From positions 1 through 64,000 of the forward strand of contig JACPPJ010000032.1 in NCBI GenBank assembly GCA_016191085.1: 64,000 bases of DNA, given 5' to 3'. Source of the DNA: Acidobacteriota bacterium (GTDB lineage: Bacteria; Acidobacteriota; Terriglobia; 2-12-FULL-54-10). Made by a program: the position numbers and the translations under genes. This document shows positions 53,149 through 61,404 of the stretch, piece by piece (position 1 is the first letter of the stretch; every line of letters starts with the position of its first letter). The notes beneath the pieces are model-generated. The model did not search any database. It was not told where the DNA came from and saw only the letters and a list, made by a program, of their open reading frames with translations.

Positions 53149-53859
53149 ATGCGTTGCCCCACGTGCGGCAAATCCGTTAGAAAGAATCAGGAGATTTGTT
53201 CCTATTGCGGATCGCTTCTTACGCAGATCCGCCTGACAGAAAGTGCACCCATTCCGCCGGATGAGACAAACTTGCCGGAACCGGTTTTCACAAAATGGGA
53301 TATGCATCCTCGCCCTCCCGTATTTGGAGCGGAGGAAATTGAGACCGAAGAGATGCACAACCAACTGGACATTCCGGCACCGTCGCAGCCTGGCGAGGAG
53401 CAACGTGAGAAGCGCCGTCCGGTTTCGTTGTTTCAGATCATAGTTATTTTGCTGTTCCTGCTGGCGCCCATCTTCAACTCGTTTCTCCGAAACTTCGTCT
53501 CTGACCGGTCCTCCGGCCCTCCAGTATTACGCGAAGCGGGTTTTTGCGAACGGTACTCCGCCGGCGCGCCGGTGAACGCCAAACGCACTTTTTCGTTACG
53601 GCGCGATCGTCAGGTGGTGTTGTATTCGGAATGGAGGGGAGCGCGCCGGAATCACGCTGTTTCGATGCGGTGGTATACGCCGGAAGGTGCGTTGTCCCCT
53701 CAATCCAACTCTGAAACACAGTATCAAGCTGGACGAAGAGAGTTCGCCGCCGTGAGCGTTCTTCCGCTCCGCGGCGGAATGCCGGAAGGGCAATGGAAAG
53801 CCGAAGTGCTCCTCGATGGGCAATTACGTGGCAAATTGAACTTTGAGCTGACGGAATAG
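53149..53859 (+). CDS. Zinc-ribbon membrane protein of unknown function
   Basis: The 236-residue protein starts with a zinc ribbon (CPTCG and CSYCG; Cys3, Cys6, Cys17, Cys20). An acidic, Pro-rich cytoplasmic linker and one membrane helix follow at about residues 92-112 (SLFQIIVILLFLLAPIF). The extracytoplasmic domain (130-236) is beta-rich and has pairs of strands (VVLYSEWRGARRNHAVSMRW, PEGQWKAEVLLDGQLRGKLN) resembling domains seen with other zinc-ribbon proteins. I do not recognise a named family. It is divergent from lptFG, and its stop is close to the convergent gpsA. Confidence 0.75.
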   Translation: MRCPTCGKSVRKNQEICSYCGSLLTQIRLTESAPIPPDETNLPEPVFTKWDMHPRPPVFGAEEIETEEMHNQLDIPAPSQPGEEQREKRRPVSLFQIIVILLFLLAPIFNSFLRNFVSDRSSGPPVLREAGFCERYSAGAPVNAKRTFSLRRDRQVVLYSEWRGARRNHAVSMRWYTPEGALSPQSNSETQYQAGRREFAAVSVLPLRGGMPEGQWKAEVLLDGQLRGKLNFELTE

Positions 53860-53888
53860 CGTGTGGCGGTCAGCATTCCGCTTCCGAA

Positions 53889-54902
53889 TCACTCTGCGCG
53901 CAGTGCGCGCTCCATTAGCCCCCGGACCGCATCTTGCGGCGAGCGGCCGTGATATAAGAGCGCATACATCTGCTCCGTAATGGGCATTTCGACATCGGTC
54001 TGTCTCGCCAGTTGGATCGTCGCTGCTGTAGTGTTGATGCCCTCGGCCACCATTCGCATGGAACCCAATATTTCGTCAAGCGGCCGTCCTCTCCCAATCT
54101 CGACGCCGACCGTTCGATTCCGGCTCAACGCGCCGGTACACGTCAGTACGAGATCACCCACTCCAGCGAGCCCAGAAAGAGTTTCGCGCCTGGCTCCGCA
54201 GGCGCAGGCCAGCCGTGTAATCTCGGACAAGCCACGGGTGATGAGTGCCGCAATTGCATTCGAACCCAGACCCAAGCCGTCACAGACGCCGGCGGCAATC
54301 GCAATTACGTTCTTAACGGCTCCGCCTATTTCGACTCCTGTAACATCGCTGTTTCTATAAAGGCGAAACGAGGAGGTCGAAAACTCGCGTTGCAGTAGGC
54401 AGGCCACGTCATCATGAGGTGACGCGATCACCACCGCCGTCGGCGAGCCGCACGCAACCTCGCGTGCGAATGTCGGGCCGGAGAGTACGGCAAGCCTGGG
54501 TTTGAATTTCTGCTGTAACATTTCTCCGATAACTTGGCTCATGCGTAACAGCGAATCGCTCTCCAAACCTTTTGTAGCACTCACGAAGATCGGCTCGGCA
54601 TCCCGGTTGGAATCCAAGACGCAACGAATACGTTGATAAACCGCGCGAACGTGCTGCGATGGCACTACGGTTACGACGACCTCGGCGCTATCTAAAGCAG
54701 TCTTGAGGTCGAGTGTCGGCTCCACGTTCTCCGGGACAAGAAAACCGGGAAGATACAGATCATTGACTCGCGTCTTTCGCAAAGAGGCGCAGACCTCCGG
54801 CTCATAGACCCACAACCTGATTTTCTCGGCGCAGTGCGCCAGGCGAATGGATAGAGCCGTTCCCCAACTGCCGGCGCCGATAATTGCGAGAGTCTTGAAC
54901 AT
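53889..54902 (-). CDS. gpsA: Glycerol-3-phosphate dehydrogenase [NAD(P)+] GpsA
   Basis: GpsA makes sn-glycerol-3-phosphate from dihydroxyacetone phosphate for phospholipid synthesis. The 337-residue protein has the Rossmann GAGSWGTALSIRLA, VVPSQHVRAVYQ, FVSATKGLE, SGPTFAREVA, the active-site GGAVKNVIAIAAGVCDGLGL and AGVGDLVLTCTGALSRNRTV. It lies four bases after plsY, whose product uses its product, so the pair forms a phospholipid-precursor operon with thpR and cinA upstream. Confidence 0.97.
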   Translation of the reverse strand: MFKTLAIIGAGSWGTALSIRLAHCAEKIRLWVYEPEVCASLRKTRVNDLYLPGFLVPENVEPTLDLKTALDSAEVVVTVVPSQHVRAVYQRIRCVLDSNRDAEPIFVSATKGLESDSLLRMSQVIGEMLQQKFKPRLAVLSGPTFAREVACGSPTAVVIASPHDDVACLLQREFSTSSFRLYRNSDVTGVEIGGAVKNVIAIAAGVCDGLGLGSNAIAALITRGLSEITRLACACGARRETLSGLAGVGDLVLTCTGALSRNRTVGVEIGRGRPLDEILGSMRMVAEGINTTAATIQLARQTDVEMPITEQMYALLYHGRSPQDAVRGLMERALRAE

Positions 54903-54906
54903 GATG

Positions 54907-55509
54907 CTATCTAGCGCCGCCTAGTCTCGGTTCTTCGCCGCAGAGAAGTCGGTGGATGTTCGAGCCGTGGCGGACAATGATGAGTACAGCGGCAGCCATA
55001 GCTGCGGCCAATAAATGTGTGGGATGTCCAGGCAAGGCAAGCAGAATAAATGGAAAAGCAGCCATCGCTACGACTGACGCGAGCGAAACATAGCGTGTCG
55101 TGGCGGCAACGAGCGCGAAGATACCGGCGGCACAACCGACTGCAAGCGGAGTGAGCAGCAGAAATGCGCCGAAGGCAGTAGCCACACCCTTGCCACCCTT
55201 GAAACGTAGGAATACCGGGAAAACGTGTCCAGCGATTGCCAGCACCGCCGCAAGACTGACCCATTCGGAAGCGTCTCCGAGAAGCAAGCGTGCTACGACG
55301 ACGGCCGTGAACCCTTTGCCCCCATCCAGGAGAAAGGTGGCAGCCCCGGCGCGCAGGCCTGCCCCGCGGAACACATTGGTAGCGCCGATATTGCCGCTCC
55401 CGGTCAGGCGAACATCGCCCCCGAGGCTTGCCTTGTACAGCAGGTACCCAAACGGGATGGAGCCCAGCAGGTACGACGAAACTTCGGCGAGCAGAATCTT
55501 CCAATCCAT
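54907..55509 (-). CDS. plsY: Acyl-phosphate:glycerol-3-phosphate acyltransferase PlsY
   Basis: PlsY transfers an acyl group from acyl phosphate to glycerol-3-phosphate at the membrane, giving lysophosphatidic acid. The 200-residue product has five predicted helices and the three conserved loops: SSYLLGSIPFGYLL, GSGNIGATNVFRGAG, and GHVFPVFLRFKGGKGVATAFG, with the catalytic/binding Asn, Gly and Lys residues. It is followed at once by gpsA. The downstream acyltransferase plsC is not in the window. Confidence 0.96.
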   Translation of the reverse strand: MDWKILLAEVSSYLLGSIPFGYLLYKASLGGDVRLTGSGNIGATNVFRGAGLRAGAATFLLDGGKGFTAVVVARLLLGDASEWVSLAAVLAIAGHVFPVFLRFKGGKGVATAFGAFLLLTPLAVGCAAGIFALVAATTRYVSLASVVAMAAFPFILLALPGHPTHLLAAAMAAAVLIIVRHGSNIHRLLCGEEPRLGGAR

Positions 55510-55519
55510 GTGTGTCGTC

Positions 55520-56080
55520 CTAGGTTCTGGGAGCGATCCCGAACCCGGCGATCTTGTTATACACAGATCCGTTTCTGGACGGCTTACTCTCGTAAAGAAA
55601 AAACTCGGTTGCTGTGAAGGAGCCGAACGCCAGTGGCTCGCGCCGCCGGAGCAGTTCCTGTACGGTAAAAATCTTGCCGGGCGGGTTGATTCGCCCCATT
55701 GTCAAATGAGGAGAATATGGCCGATTCTCTTTTTCAAATCCCAGCGGCATTAAGCTTTCCTCTACGCGTGAGGCTAATTCGGCCAGTTCGGCTCCTGCCG
55801 CTATGCCCAGCCACATCACTCGCGGCGAGCGCTCGTTTGGAAAAAATCCGGCACCTTGAATCGCCACTTGAAAAGAAGCGGCAAGGTGAATCTGCGACAA
55901 ACTCTGCTTAACCTGCTCGATGCGGGCGGGCTGAAGTTCGCCGAGAAACTTGAGCGTGATGTGCAGTCCCTCCGGCCGTGACCACCTGATGTTGGTAGCT
56001 GCGGGTTTGAGTGTGGCCATCAGCTCACCGATGCTGGCGCGGATTTTTTCTGGAATATCAATCGCTATGAATGTGCGCAT
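55520..56080 (-). CDS. thpR: RNA 2',3'-cyclic phosphodiesterase ThpR
   Basis: This 186-residue member of the 2H phosphoesterase family has the two HxTx motifs: LHITLKFLG near residue 41 and SPHLTMGRI near residue 122. The N-terminal MRTFIAIDIPEKIR matches ThpR/LigT proteins, which open 2',3'-cyclic phosphates or join tRNA half-molecules. Start is ATG 56080; GTG 56098 would add six residues and lies seven bases from the cinA stop. It is part of the cinA-thpR-plsY-gpsA group. Confidence 0.93.
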   Translation of the reverse strand: MRTFIAIDIPEKIRASIGELMATLKPAATNIRWSRPEGLHITLKFLGELQPARIEQVKQSLSQIHLAASFQVAIQGAGFFPNERSPRVMWLGIAAGAELAELASRVEESLMPLGFEKENRPYSPHLTMGRINPPGKIFTVQELLRRREPLAFGSFTATEFFLYESKPSRNGSVYNKIAGFGIAPRT

Positions 56081-56105
56081 GTTGATAGCCGCAGGCACCG
56101 CTCGC

Positions 56106-57362
56106 TTACGGTCGCGGCTCTGATTTACTCCCGATCAAAGCTCTCCGGAGCATGTCCAAACCTGCCTGCGCAGCTTGAGAGCGGATCACTTCGCGATCAC
56201 CCGGAAAGCGCCGCTCCAGTACATGCGCACCGTGGGGCTCTGCGAGAGCTATGTACACCAAGCCTACTGGTTTCTCAGCAGTACCGCCGCCCGGGCCGGC
56301 GATCCCGGTGATACCTATTCCGAAGGTAGTGCCTGCACGCCGTCTGATTCCTTCGGCTAACGCCGACGCAACTTCGCTGCTCACTGCGCCGCGCGATTCG
56401 ATGAGTTCCTTGGGGACGCCAACGCAGTGTGTTTTCGCGGTGTTGTCGTAGCACACTACGCCTCCCCAAAAATACGAAGAACTTCCGGGCACGCTGGTGA
56501 TGCGCTGCGCCAGCAGTCCTCCCGTACAACTTTCGGCGACTGCCAAGGCGGCACCATGCTCCCGCAGCAAATTGCCGACGACCTCCTCCAGGCTCTCGCC
56601 CGTGGTAGAAAAGATATACTTCCCGAGCGCCGTCTCGAGTTGCGCAGATAGCTCATGCAATGGAGCCAGCGCTTCCGCCTCATCCCTGCCAAAGCTTTTC
56701 AGATGCAACTGAATCTCGCCGAGAGCGGTCAGGATGGTGGTGACTGGGTTGGCGTACCTGGTATAGATGGGAGCGGCGATTTCATCGGCGGCGGACTCGG
56801 TGATTCCCGTCATTCGCAGTACGCGCGTGCGGATCGCGGAACGCGGCGCTACTTCGCGCAGACGCGGAATACACTGCGTCTCAAACATCGCGCAAAGCTC
56901 TCGCGGCGGGCCGGGGAGCAGCATCATCACCTTGCCGTCTGTCTGTATCCACAAGCCCGGCGCCGTGCCTCGCGGGTTCTCGATGACCGAGGCGCCGTCG
57001 ATCACCATCGCCTGGCGCAGGTTGATCTCGGCCATGCGCAGCCCTCGCGAGCGGAACCGCGCCTCAATTGTTCCAATTATGGATTGGTCAATATGCAGGG
57101 ATCTACCGAGCGCCGCCGCGGCGCAGTCGCGGGTCAGATCGTCCTCGGTGGGTCCAAGACCGCCGATGAGGATCACCAGCGCCGAGCGTTCCCATGCCAG
57201 TGAAATCGCATTGATCAGCCGCTCGCGTTCGTCCCCGATGATGGTTTTCGACACCACATCTATGCCGATCTCATTTAGCTGCGCGGTGATGAACAACGAG
57301 TTCGTATCCGAGCGGTAGGGGGTCAGCAGTTCGGAACCTATGGCTATGATTTCTGCTTCCAT
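56106..57362 (-). CDS. cinA: CinA-family protein (NMN amidohydrolase / competence-damage domain)
   Basis: The 418-residue protein has the N-terminal MoaB/MogA-like domain (MEAEIIAIGSELLTPYRSDTN, LVILIGGLGPTEDDLTRDCA, MLLPGPPRELCAMFE). The C-terminal PncC domain follows (LAVAESCTGGLLAQRITSVP, SRGAVSSEVASALAEGIRRR, IGITGIAGPGGGTAEKPVGL). The N-domain has ADP-ribose pyrophosphatase-type activity in some members, and PncC deamidates nicotinamide mononucleotide for NAD salvage. Length is normal and both active regions look intact. Confidence 0.95.
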   Translation of the reverse strand: MEAEIIAIGSELLTPYRSDTNSLFITAQLNEIGIDVVSKTIIGDERERLINAISLAWERSALVILIGGLGPTEDDLTRDCAAAALGRSLHIDQSIIGTIEARFRSRGLRMAEINLRQAMVIDGASVIENPRGTAPGLWIQTDGKVMMLLPGPPRELCAMFETQCIPRLREVAPRSAIRTRVLRMTGITESAADEIAAPIYTRYANPVTTILTALGEIQLHLKSFGRDEAEALAPLHELSAQLETALGKYIFSTTGESLEEVVGNLLREHGAALAVAESCTGGLLAQRITSVPGSSSYFWGGVVCYDNTAKTHCVGVPKELIESRGAVSSEVASALAEGIRRRAGTTFGIGITGIAGPGGGTAEKPVGLVYIALAEPHGAHVLERRFPGDREVIRSQAAQAGLDMLRRALIGSKSEPRP

Positions 57363-57413
57363 GAGAAGAGTGGGCGGGAAAAAGCAGAGACTTGCTTCAA
57401 GAAAATCGCCGCT

Positions 57414-58436
57414 CTAGACCAGAAGAGGTCTGCCCCGAACGCCCCAGTTCAGATGGTAGACGGATTGATTGCTGACCAAAATGGCGGCCGGGCCACGGGT
57501 GAACGCAAGGCCAACCAAGCCTGAACCTGACACGGCCAAATCAATCTTCGAATCGGGCGTGATGCGGAAAATTCCCCTGCGCCCCGCGTGCGAGGCGGCC
57601 ACAAATAAATTGCCGTCGATGTCGAATGCCATGCCCTGCGGACGGCCGAGACCGCGAAAGAATTTTTCAACCTCGCCCGTCTTCGAGATTCGACAAACGC
57701 TGTCAAAGCTCGATGTGGTCGGGCCGGTTACATACAGGTATCCGTCGGGGCCGAAGGCCAAATGGTACGCCGAGATGCTGGGCTCAAGCGTAGCGAAGAC
57801 GAAAATCTGGCGATCGGGTGCAATCTTGAAGATTGTCCCGCTGCGGTCTCCAACGTAGAGATATTCGTCCTCGTCAAATGCTATACCGGTTGCGATGCCC
57901 ATGCCCTCTGCGAACACGGTTACTGTGCCATTGGCGGCGGCGCGGTATATGCTGCCATCATGCCTGCTGGACAAGTAGAGGGAATTATTACGATCGAACG
58001 CCAGCCCTGTGGGGTTCATAATATCGGTCAGGAACGGTTTGACATTATAGTTGGTGTCGATCTTGTAAACGCTAACTGGAACCTTCTGGCCGCGAGATCC
58101 ACTAAACGTCACGAATATATTTCCGTCGCGATCCAGGGCAGGGTTAGCGATAGGATGCATGTTGTCGGCGATGACGACGCCGATCTCTACGGGTACTGGA
58201 TTGCTCCAGTTCTCAGGGTTGCCTACAGTGACTTCGCACGAAACCGCCCCGTCGGGCACACGAGCCACTAGGTAACGATCCGAGCTGACAACCAGCGTGG
58301 CTTGAACGCCGCCGAATTTCACTTGCGGACGAAGGCTGTTGCCGTTGAAGCAAAAACCATTGCCTCGGATCTGTATTTCACCACCGGCGACGGCGGCTCC
58401 AGGAAATATCTGCTCAATATGCGGTCTGTCACTCAT
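57414..58436 (-). CDS. IPT/TIG plus NHL/SMP-30-type beta-propeller protein
   Basis: The first 80 residues form an IPT/TIG Ig fold (IEQIFPGAAVAGGEIQIRGN, VSSDRYLVARVPDGAVSCEV). Residues 100-335 are a six-bladed NHL or gluconolactonase-like propeller with blades such as MNPTGLAFDRNNSLYLSSRH, GIATGIAFDEDEYLYVGDRS and GRPQGMAFDIDGNLFVAASH. No signal peptide is visible. The start is uncertain (ATG 58436 or 58475), and neither has a clear ribosome-binding site. A terminator for the genes upstream lies at 58491-58517, so it probably has its own promoter. Function unknown; the family is common in Acidobacteriota. Confidence 0.82.
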   Translation of the reverse strand: MSDRPHIEQIFPGAAVAGGEIQIRGNGFCFNGNSLRPQVKFGGVQATLVVSSDRYLVARVPDGAVSCEVTVGNPENWSNPVPVEIGVVIADNMHPIANPALDRDGNIFVTFSGSRGQKVPVSVYKIDTNYNVKPFLTDIMNPTGLAFDRNNSLYLSSRHDGSIYRAAANGTVTVFAEGMGIATGIAFDEDEYLYVGDRSGTIFKIAPDRQIFVFATLEPSISAYHLAFGPDGYLYVTGPTTSSFDSVCRISKTGEVEKFFRGLGRPQGMAFDIDGNLFVAASHAGRRGIFRITPDSKIDLAVSGSGLVGLAFTRGPAAILVSNQSVYHLNWGVRGRPLLV

Positions 58437-58490
58437 GGTGCCGCGGTTGAAAAGCTGCATAAAGTACTTGCTCATGAAAAACTAATCCGG

Positions 58491-58517
58491 AAAATAAAGC
58501 CGAACCAGGACTTCGGC
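58491..58517 (-). terminator. Intrinsic terminator on the minus strand after yacG
   Basis: On the minus strand GCCGAA pairs with TTCGGC across a seven-base loop and is followed by TTTATTTT. It lies downstream of yacG and upstream of the propeller gene. The 58518-58707 stretch has no other feature I can support. Confidence 0.65.
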
Positions 58518-58707
58518 CTTGCGAAACAGGAAAAGACGATCCTAAATTATGCATGATCCAATAGGGTACCGTGCTCTCGACCGGAAACTTAGATCCTTTT
58601 TCTCCTGGTTTCAGCCGCAGTATGACTCTGCCCAGTAATGACAAAGTATAAAGCCGCTGCTGTGCGAATTCCAAGCAGCATTTGGAACCAGGAGCGGATG
58701 CAAGCGT

Positions 58708-58923
58708 TCATTTGCGCTCGCCGGAGCCGGGCTCGACGTCATCGGCGTCGGGCGCGGCTTCCGCTGAATCGGGCAGCGGGACGGCAATTCTGTACCCCCC
58801 GTTCAGCCATCGTCCGAGGTCGAGCAAGCGGCAGCGCTCGCTGCAAAACGGAAATTCAGGATCGGACTTTTTCACTGCTTTGCGGCAGATCGGGCACTTT
58901 GGCTTGTCCACACGGCGAGGCAT
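58708..58923 (-). CDS. yacG: YacG-type zinc-ribbon protein (DNA gyrase inhibitor family)
   Basis: The 71-residue product has the YacG zinc ribbon CPICR ... [21 protein letters not shown] (Cys10, Cys13, Cys27, Cys31) followed by a Pro/Asp/Glu-rich tail. E. coli YacG binds GyrB and blocks gyrase. Length and spacing are typical. It lies downstream of the MEMO1-like gene on the same strand. Its usual neighbour coaE is not present. Confidence 0.92.
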   Translation of the reverse strand: MPRRVDKPKCPICRKAVKKSDPEFPFCSERCRLLDLGRWLNGGYRIAVPLPDSAEAAPDADDVEPGSGERK

Positions 58924-58958
58924 TGCAGAACCCAGGCGCGGCAGTGATAAGCCGCAGT

Positions 58959-59804
58959 TCAGAAGAGCATGCCGGCGTATCCCACCGCCATGAGAAATTC
59001 GCCTTCCGGCGCGACATCGTGGCTCGTGGTGTATTCAACGAGCCAGCCCCGTTTTGCGTCCATGACGCGAGCGGCTTCAACCGTAGCGGCAAAAGCTCCG
59101 GCACCACACGCATTTTGGTGAGCCTGCGCTTCATCGAGAATCTCCGCCGCTTTCATCTGTTCAGCGAGCCGGACTATGCGAGCATCATTTTCCTTCACAA
59201 ATTTGTGTGCTTCCGCACCATAGCCTGCAGGCGCAAAGGAATAATTGTCGCCGTAGTGGGTCAGATCCGTAGAGCCGATGACAATCACGGAGCGTTCTAA
59301 GGCTTTCGCAATCTCGCCCACGCGCGCGCCAAGCGGAACGGCGCGGGCATCGGGATTCACCGCAATGGGGACGAACTTCGCGTCTGGAAACAGGTATTTC
59401 ACAAACGGGAGTTCCACCTCGATGCTGTGTTCCTGGTAATGAGCCTTGGGCTCTTCAACCGTCCATTGCGGCGTCTCTTGCAAAATGAGCGAAGCCAGTG
59501 CTTCGTCTACTTCGAGAACTCCAAATGGTGTCTCCCAGCCGCCGCGCGAGTAGATGCCATTGATGGTTGCCCAACGATGCACGGCACCCATGATTATGAA
59601 CGTTTTGGGATTGGCTTTGCGCCGAATCGCTTCGAAAACCTTGGCTGCCACCGCGCCGGAATACATCCACCCCGCGTGCGGAACCACTCCCGCCACTGCT
59701 TGTGCCGGTTCAGCCGGAACCGTGAACCCCGTCAAAAAATCCAGGATAGAGCGGCCGCAGTCACCGGGATAAAACTGGCGAGCAAAGGCTTCCCTGACTC
59801 GCAT
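58959..59804 (-). CDS. amrB: MEMO1-like protein (AmmeMemoRadiSam system protein B)
   Basis: The 281-residue protein matches the MEMO1/AmrB family: [20 protein letters not shown] with the conserved His, [46 protein letters not shown] and [16 protein letters not shown]. The fold resembles class III non-heme iron dioxygenases, with His residues for a metal. In many prokaryotes it lies beside AMMECR1 and a radical SAM protein; neither is visible here. The reaction is unknown. Confidence 0.92.
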   Translation of the reverse strand: MRVREAFARQFYPGDCGRSILDFLTGFTVPAEPAQAVAGVVPHAGWMYSGAVAAKVFEAIRRKANPKTFIIMGAVHRWATINGIYSRGGWETPFGVLEVDEALASLILQETPQWTVEEPKAHYQEHSIEVELPFVKYLFPDAKFVPIAVNPDARAVPLGARVGEIAKALERSVIVIGSTDLTHYGDNYSFAPAGYGAEAHKFVKENDARIVRLAEQMKAAEILDEAQAHQNACGAGAFAATVEAARVMDAKRGWLVEYTTSHDVAPEGEFLMAVGYAGMLF

Positions 59805-59907
59805 GAACCGACCTCGTAATACCAGTTTACATCGGATTCACGTGCCGCAAAGAGCGTGCGGGGCCAGTTGCCGGGCAGATGGCAATGGGAGAAATTAAAA
59901 CGCCAGA

Positions 59908-60354
59908 TCAAAACGGAATGTCGTCGTCCGTGATTTCCGGCTGGGCAAAATCGTCTTCGCGCTGATTGGAAGTGCGGGCAGGCGCGGCGGCGCGGGCTGG
60001 CTGCTCGGCGCCAGCTTCGCCACGGCCGCCGAGTGGGATGACGTCGTTGGCGACAATATCGGTTGCGTACCGCTTCTTGCCTTCCTTGTCTTCCCAAGTG
60101 CGATTCTGGATGCGCCCTTCCACGTATACCAGGCGGCCCTTAGTGATATATTGCGAGCAGAACTCAGCCGTTTTTCCCCAAGCCACTATATTGTGCCAGT
60201 CCGTCTCATCTTGCCATTCCCCGGTCTTGTCCTTCGAGCGGCGGTTCGTGGCTAGTGAAAACTTCGCCAACGCTTGGCCGGATGGTGTATAACTCACTTC
60301 CGGGTCTTTCCCTAAGTGTCCTACCAAGATAACTTTGTTGACGCTTCTTGCCAC
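59908..60354 (-). CDS. ssb: Single-stranded DNA-binding protein SSB
   Basis: The 148-residue product has the OB fold (SVNKVILVGHLGKDPEVSYT, QALAKFSLATNRR, DWHNIVAWGKTAEFCSQYI, GRLVYVEGRIQNRTWEDKEG). A low-complexity tail follows and ends in the acidic DDDIPF tip that recruits partner proteins. It starts at GTG 60354 with AAAGGAG seven bases upstream. It is not next to rpsF or rpsR, so this could be one of several SSB copies. Confidence 0.96.
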   Translation of the reverse strand: MARSVNKVILVGHLGKDPEVSYTPSGQALAKFSLATNRRSKDKTGEWQDETDWHNIVAWGKTAEFCSQYITKGRLVYVEGRIQNRTWEDKEGKKRYATDIVANDVIPLGGRGEAGAEQPARAAAPARTSNQREDDFAQPEITDDDIPF

Positions 60355-60463
60355 GTTGAAACTCCTTTGTGATGTGCCGTTCCCGGCCTCAGGCGGCGGT
60401 TTCTAAGGCCCTGATTGTAGCACGACGGAGCGCGGCAGTCCGCGTCCGGCATTCCTGTGAATC

Positions 60464-60925
60464 TCACTCGACTTCCACGATTATCTCCAGCTCGACCGCG
60501 ACGCCAAGCGGCAATTCGTTCACGCCCACCGCAGCGCGGGCGTGTTTGCCGCGGTCCCCCAGAAGCTCGCTGAGAAAGACGGAGGCACCGTCTATGACTC
60601 TGGGCTGCTGCTGAAAACCGGCAGAACTGGCCACGTATCCCGTCACCTTCACGACGCGGCGGATCCGGTCGAGGCTTCCAATCTCATTCTTCACTATCGC
60701 GAGCGCATTCAAGGCGCACACGCGTGCCGCTGTCATTCCTTGCTCCACGCTTAACTCATCGCCCAGATGGCCGCGGAACTGCAATTCACCTTTCACGCGC
60801 GGCACCTGGCCCGAGACAAATATTAAATTGCCGGTTCGCACACAGGGCACATATGCGGCTACAGGAGGCGGCGCTTCGGGCAGTTCCAGCCCCATTTCGC
60901 GCAGCTTGTCCTCAACTGTGGTCAT
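60464..60925 (-). CDS. RidA/YjgF-family protein
   Basis: This 153-residue protein belongs to the longer YjgF-like group (MTTVEDKLREMGLELPEAPP, then YVPCVRTGNLIFVSGQVPRV, ARVCALNALAIVKNEIGSLD, and GVNELPLGVAVELEIIVEVE). RidA itself hydrolyses reactive enamines and imines from PLP enzymes; this subgroup is less characterised. The conserved Arg of active RidA is not obvious at the usual position, so activity is uncertain. Its start codon lies inside the VOC gene end (14-base overlap), showing co-translation. Confidence 0.9.
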   Translation of the reverse strand: MTTVEDKLREMGLELPEAPPPVAAYVPCVRTGNLIFVSGQVPRVKGELQFRGHLGDELSVEQGMTAARVCALNALAIVKNEIGSLDRIRRVVKVTGYVASSAGFQQQPRVIDGASVFLSELLGDRGKHARAAVGVNELPLGVAVELEIIVEVE

Positions 60926-61379
60926 CCCTGCTCCAATCCGGCCTGAGATACGCCTGCGGATAATCCGGCAAAGTCGTAGCGACGAGTTCCAAAACGTTGC
61001 CGTCCGGATCTTCAAAATAAAGGTAACGGTCGTGATCCTCTGAGTGCGTTCCCGGCCCCTTGAGGATCTTGACATCCTTGGATTTCAGAAACTCGGCTGC
61101 TTTGTCTACCTCTTCCGGCGACTTCAGGCGGAACGCTGCATGGTTCAGGCCGATACGCTTGCGATAATCATCTGGCAATCCCTTGGGAACGTGGTACAGC
61201 GCCAGATCGTGAAAATACAAGTTGTGACCTTCTCGATATTGACCGAGGTTCATCCAGCACACCTGCCCTTCCACTTTCCCCGATGTGCGGAACCCGAGGA
61301 CCTCGGAATAAAACTTCTCCGACCGCGCCACGTCGGACACGTTCAGGTTCACATGAGCAACATCTATGAGTCGAATCAT
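60912..61379 (-). CDS. VOC-family (glyoxalase-like) metalloprotein
   Basis: The 155-residue protein has two betaalphabeta-beta-beta units: VAHVNLNVSDVARSEKFYSE at the N-terminus and GLNHAAFRLKSPEEVDKAAE in the second half, ending LYFEDPDGNVLELVATT. His9, His77-region and the late Glu fit the metal-binding site of glyoxalase I, bleomycin-resistance and dioxygenase relatives. The substrate cannot be inferred. It overlaps ridA and follows the SDR gene by 25 bases, so the three likely form one operon of small-molecule enzymes. Confidence 0.9.
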   Translation of the reverse strand: MIRLIDVAHVNLNVSDVARSEKFYSEVLGFRTSGKVEGQVCWMNLGQYREGHNLYFHDLALYHVPKGLPDDYRKRIGLNHAAFRLKSPEEVDKAAEFLKSKDVKILKGPGTHSEDHDRYLYFEDPDGNVLELVATTLPDYPQAYLRPDWSRDDHS

Positions 61380-61404
61380 GGTTGCTGGCTCCTTGCTTGA
61401 AGAA

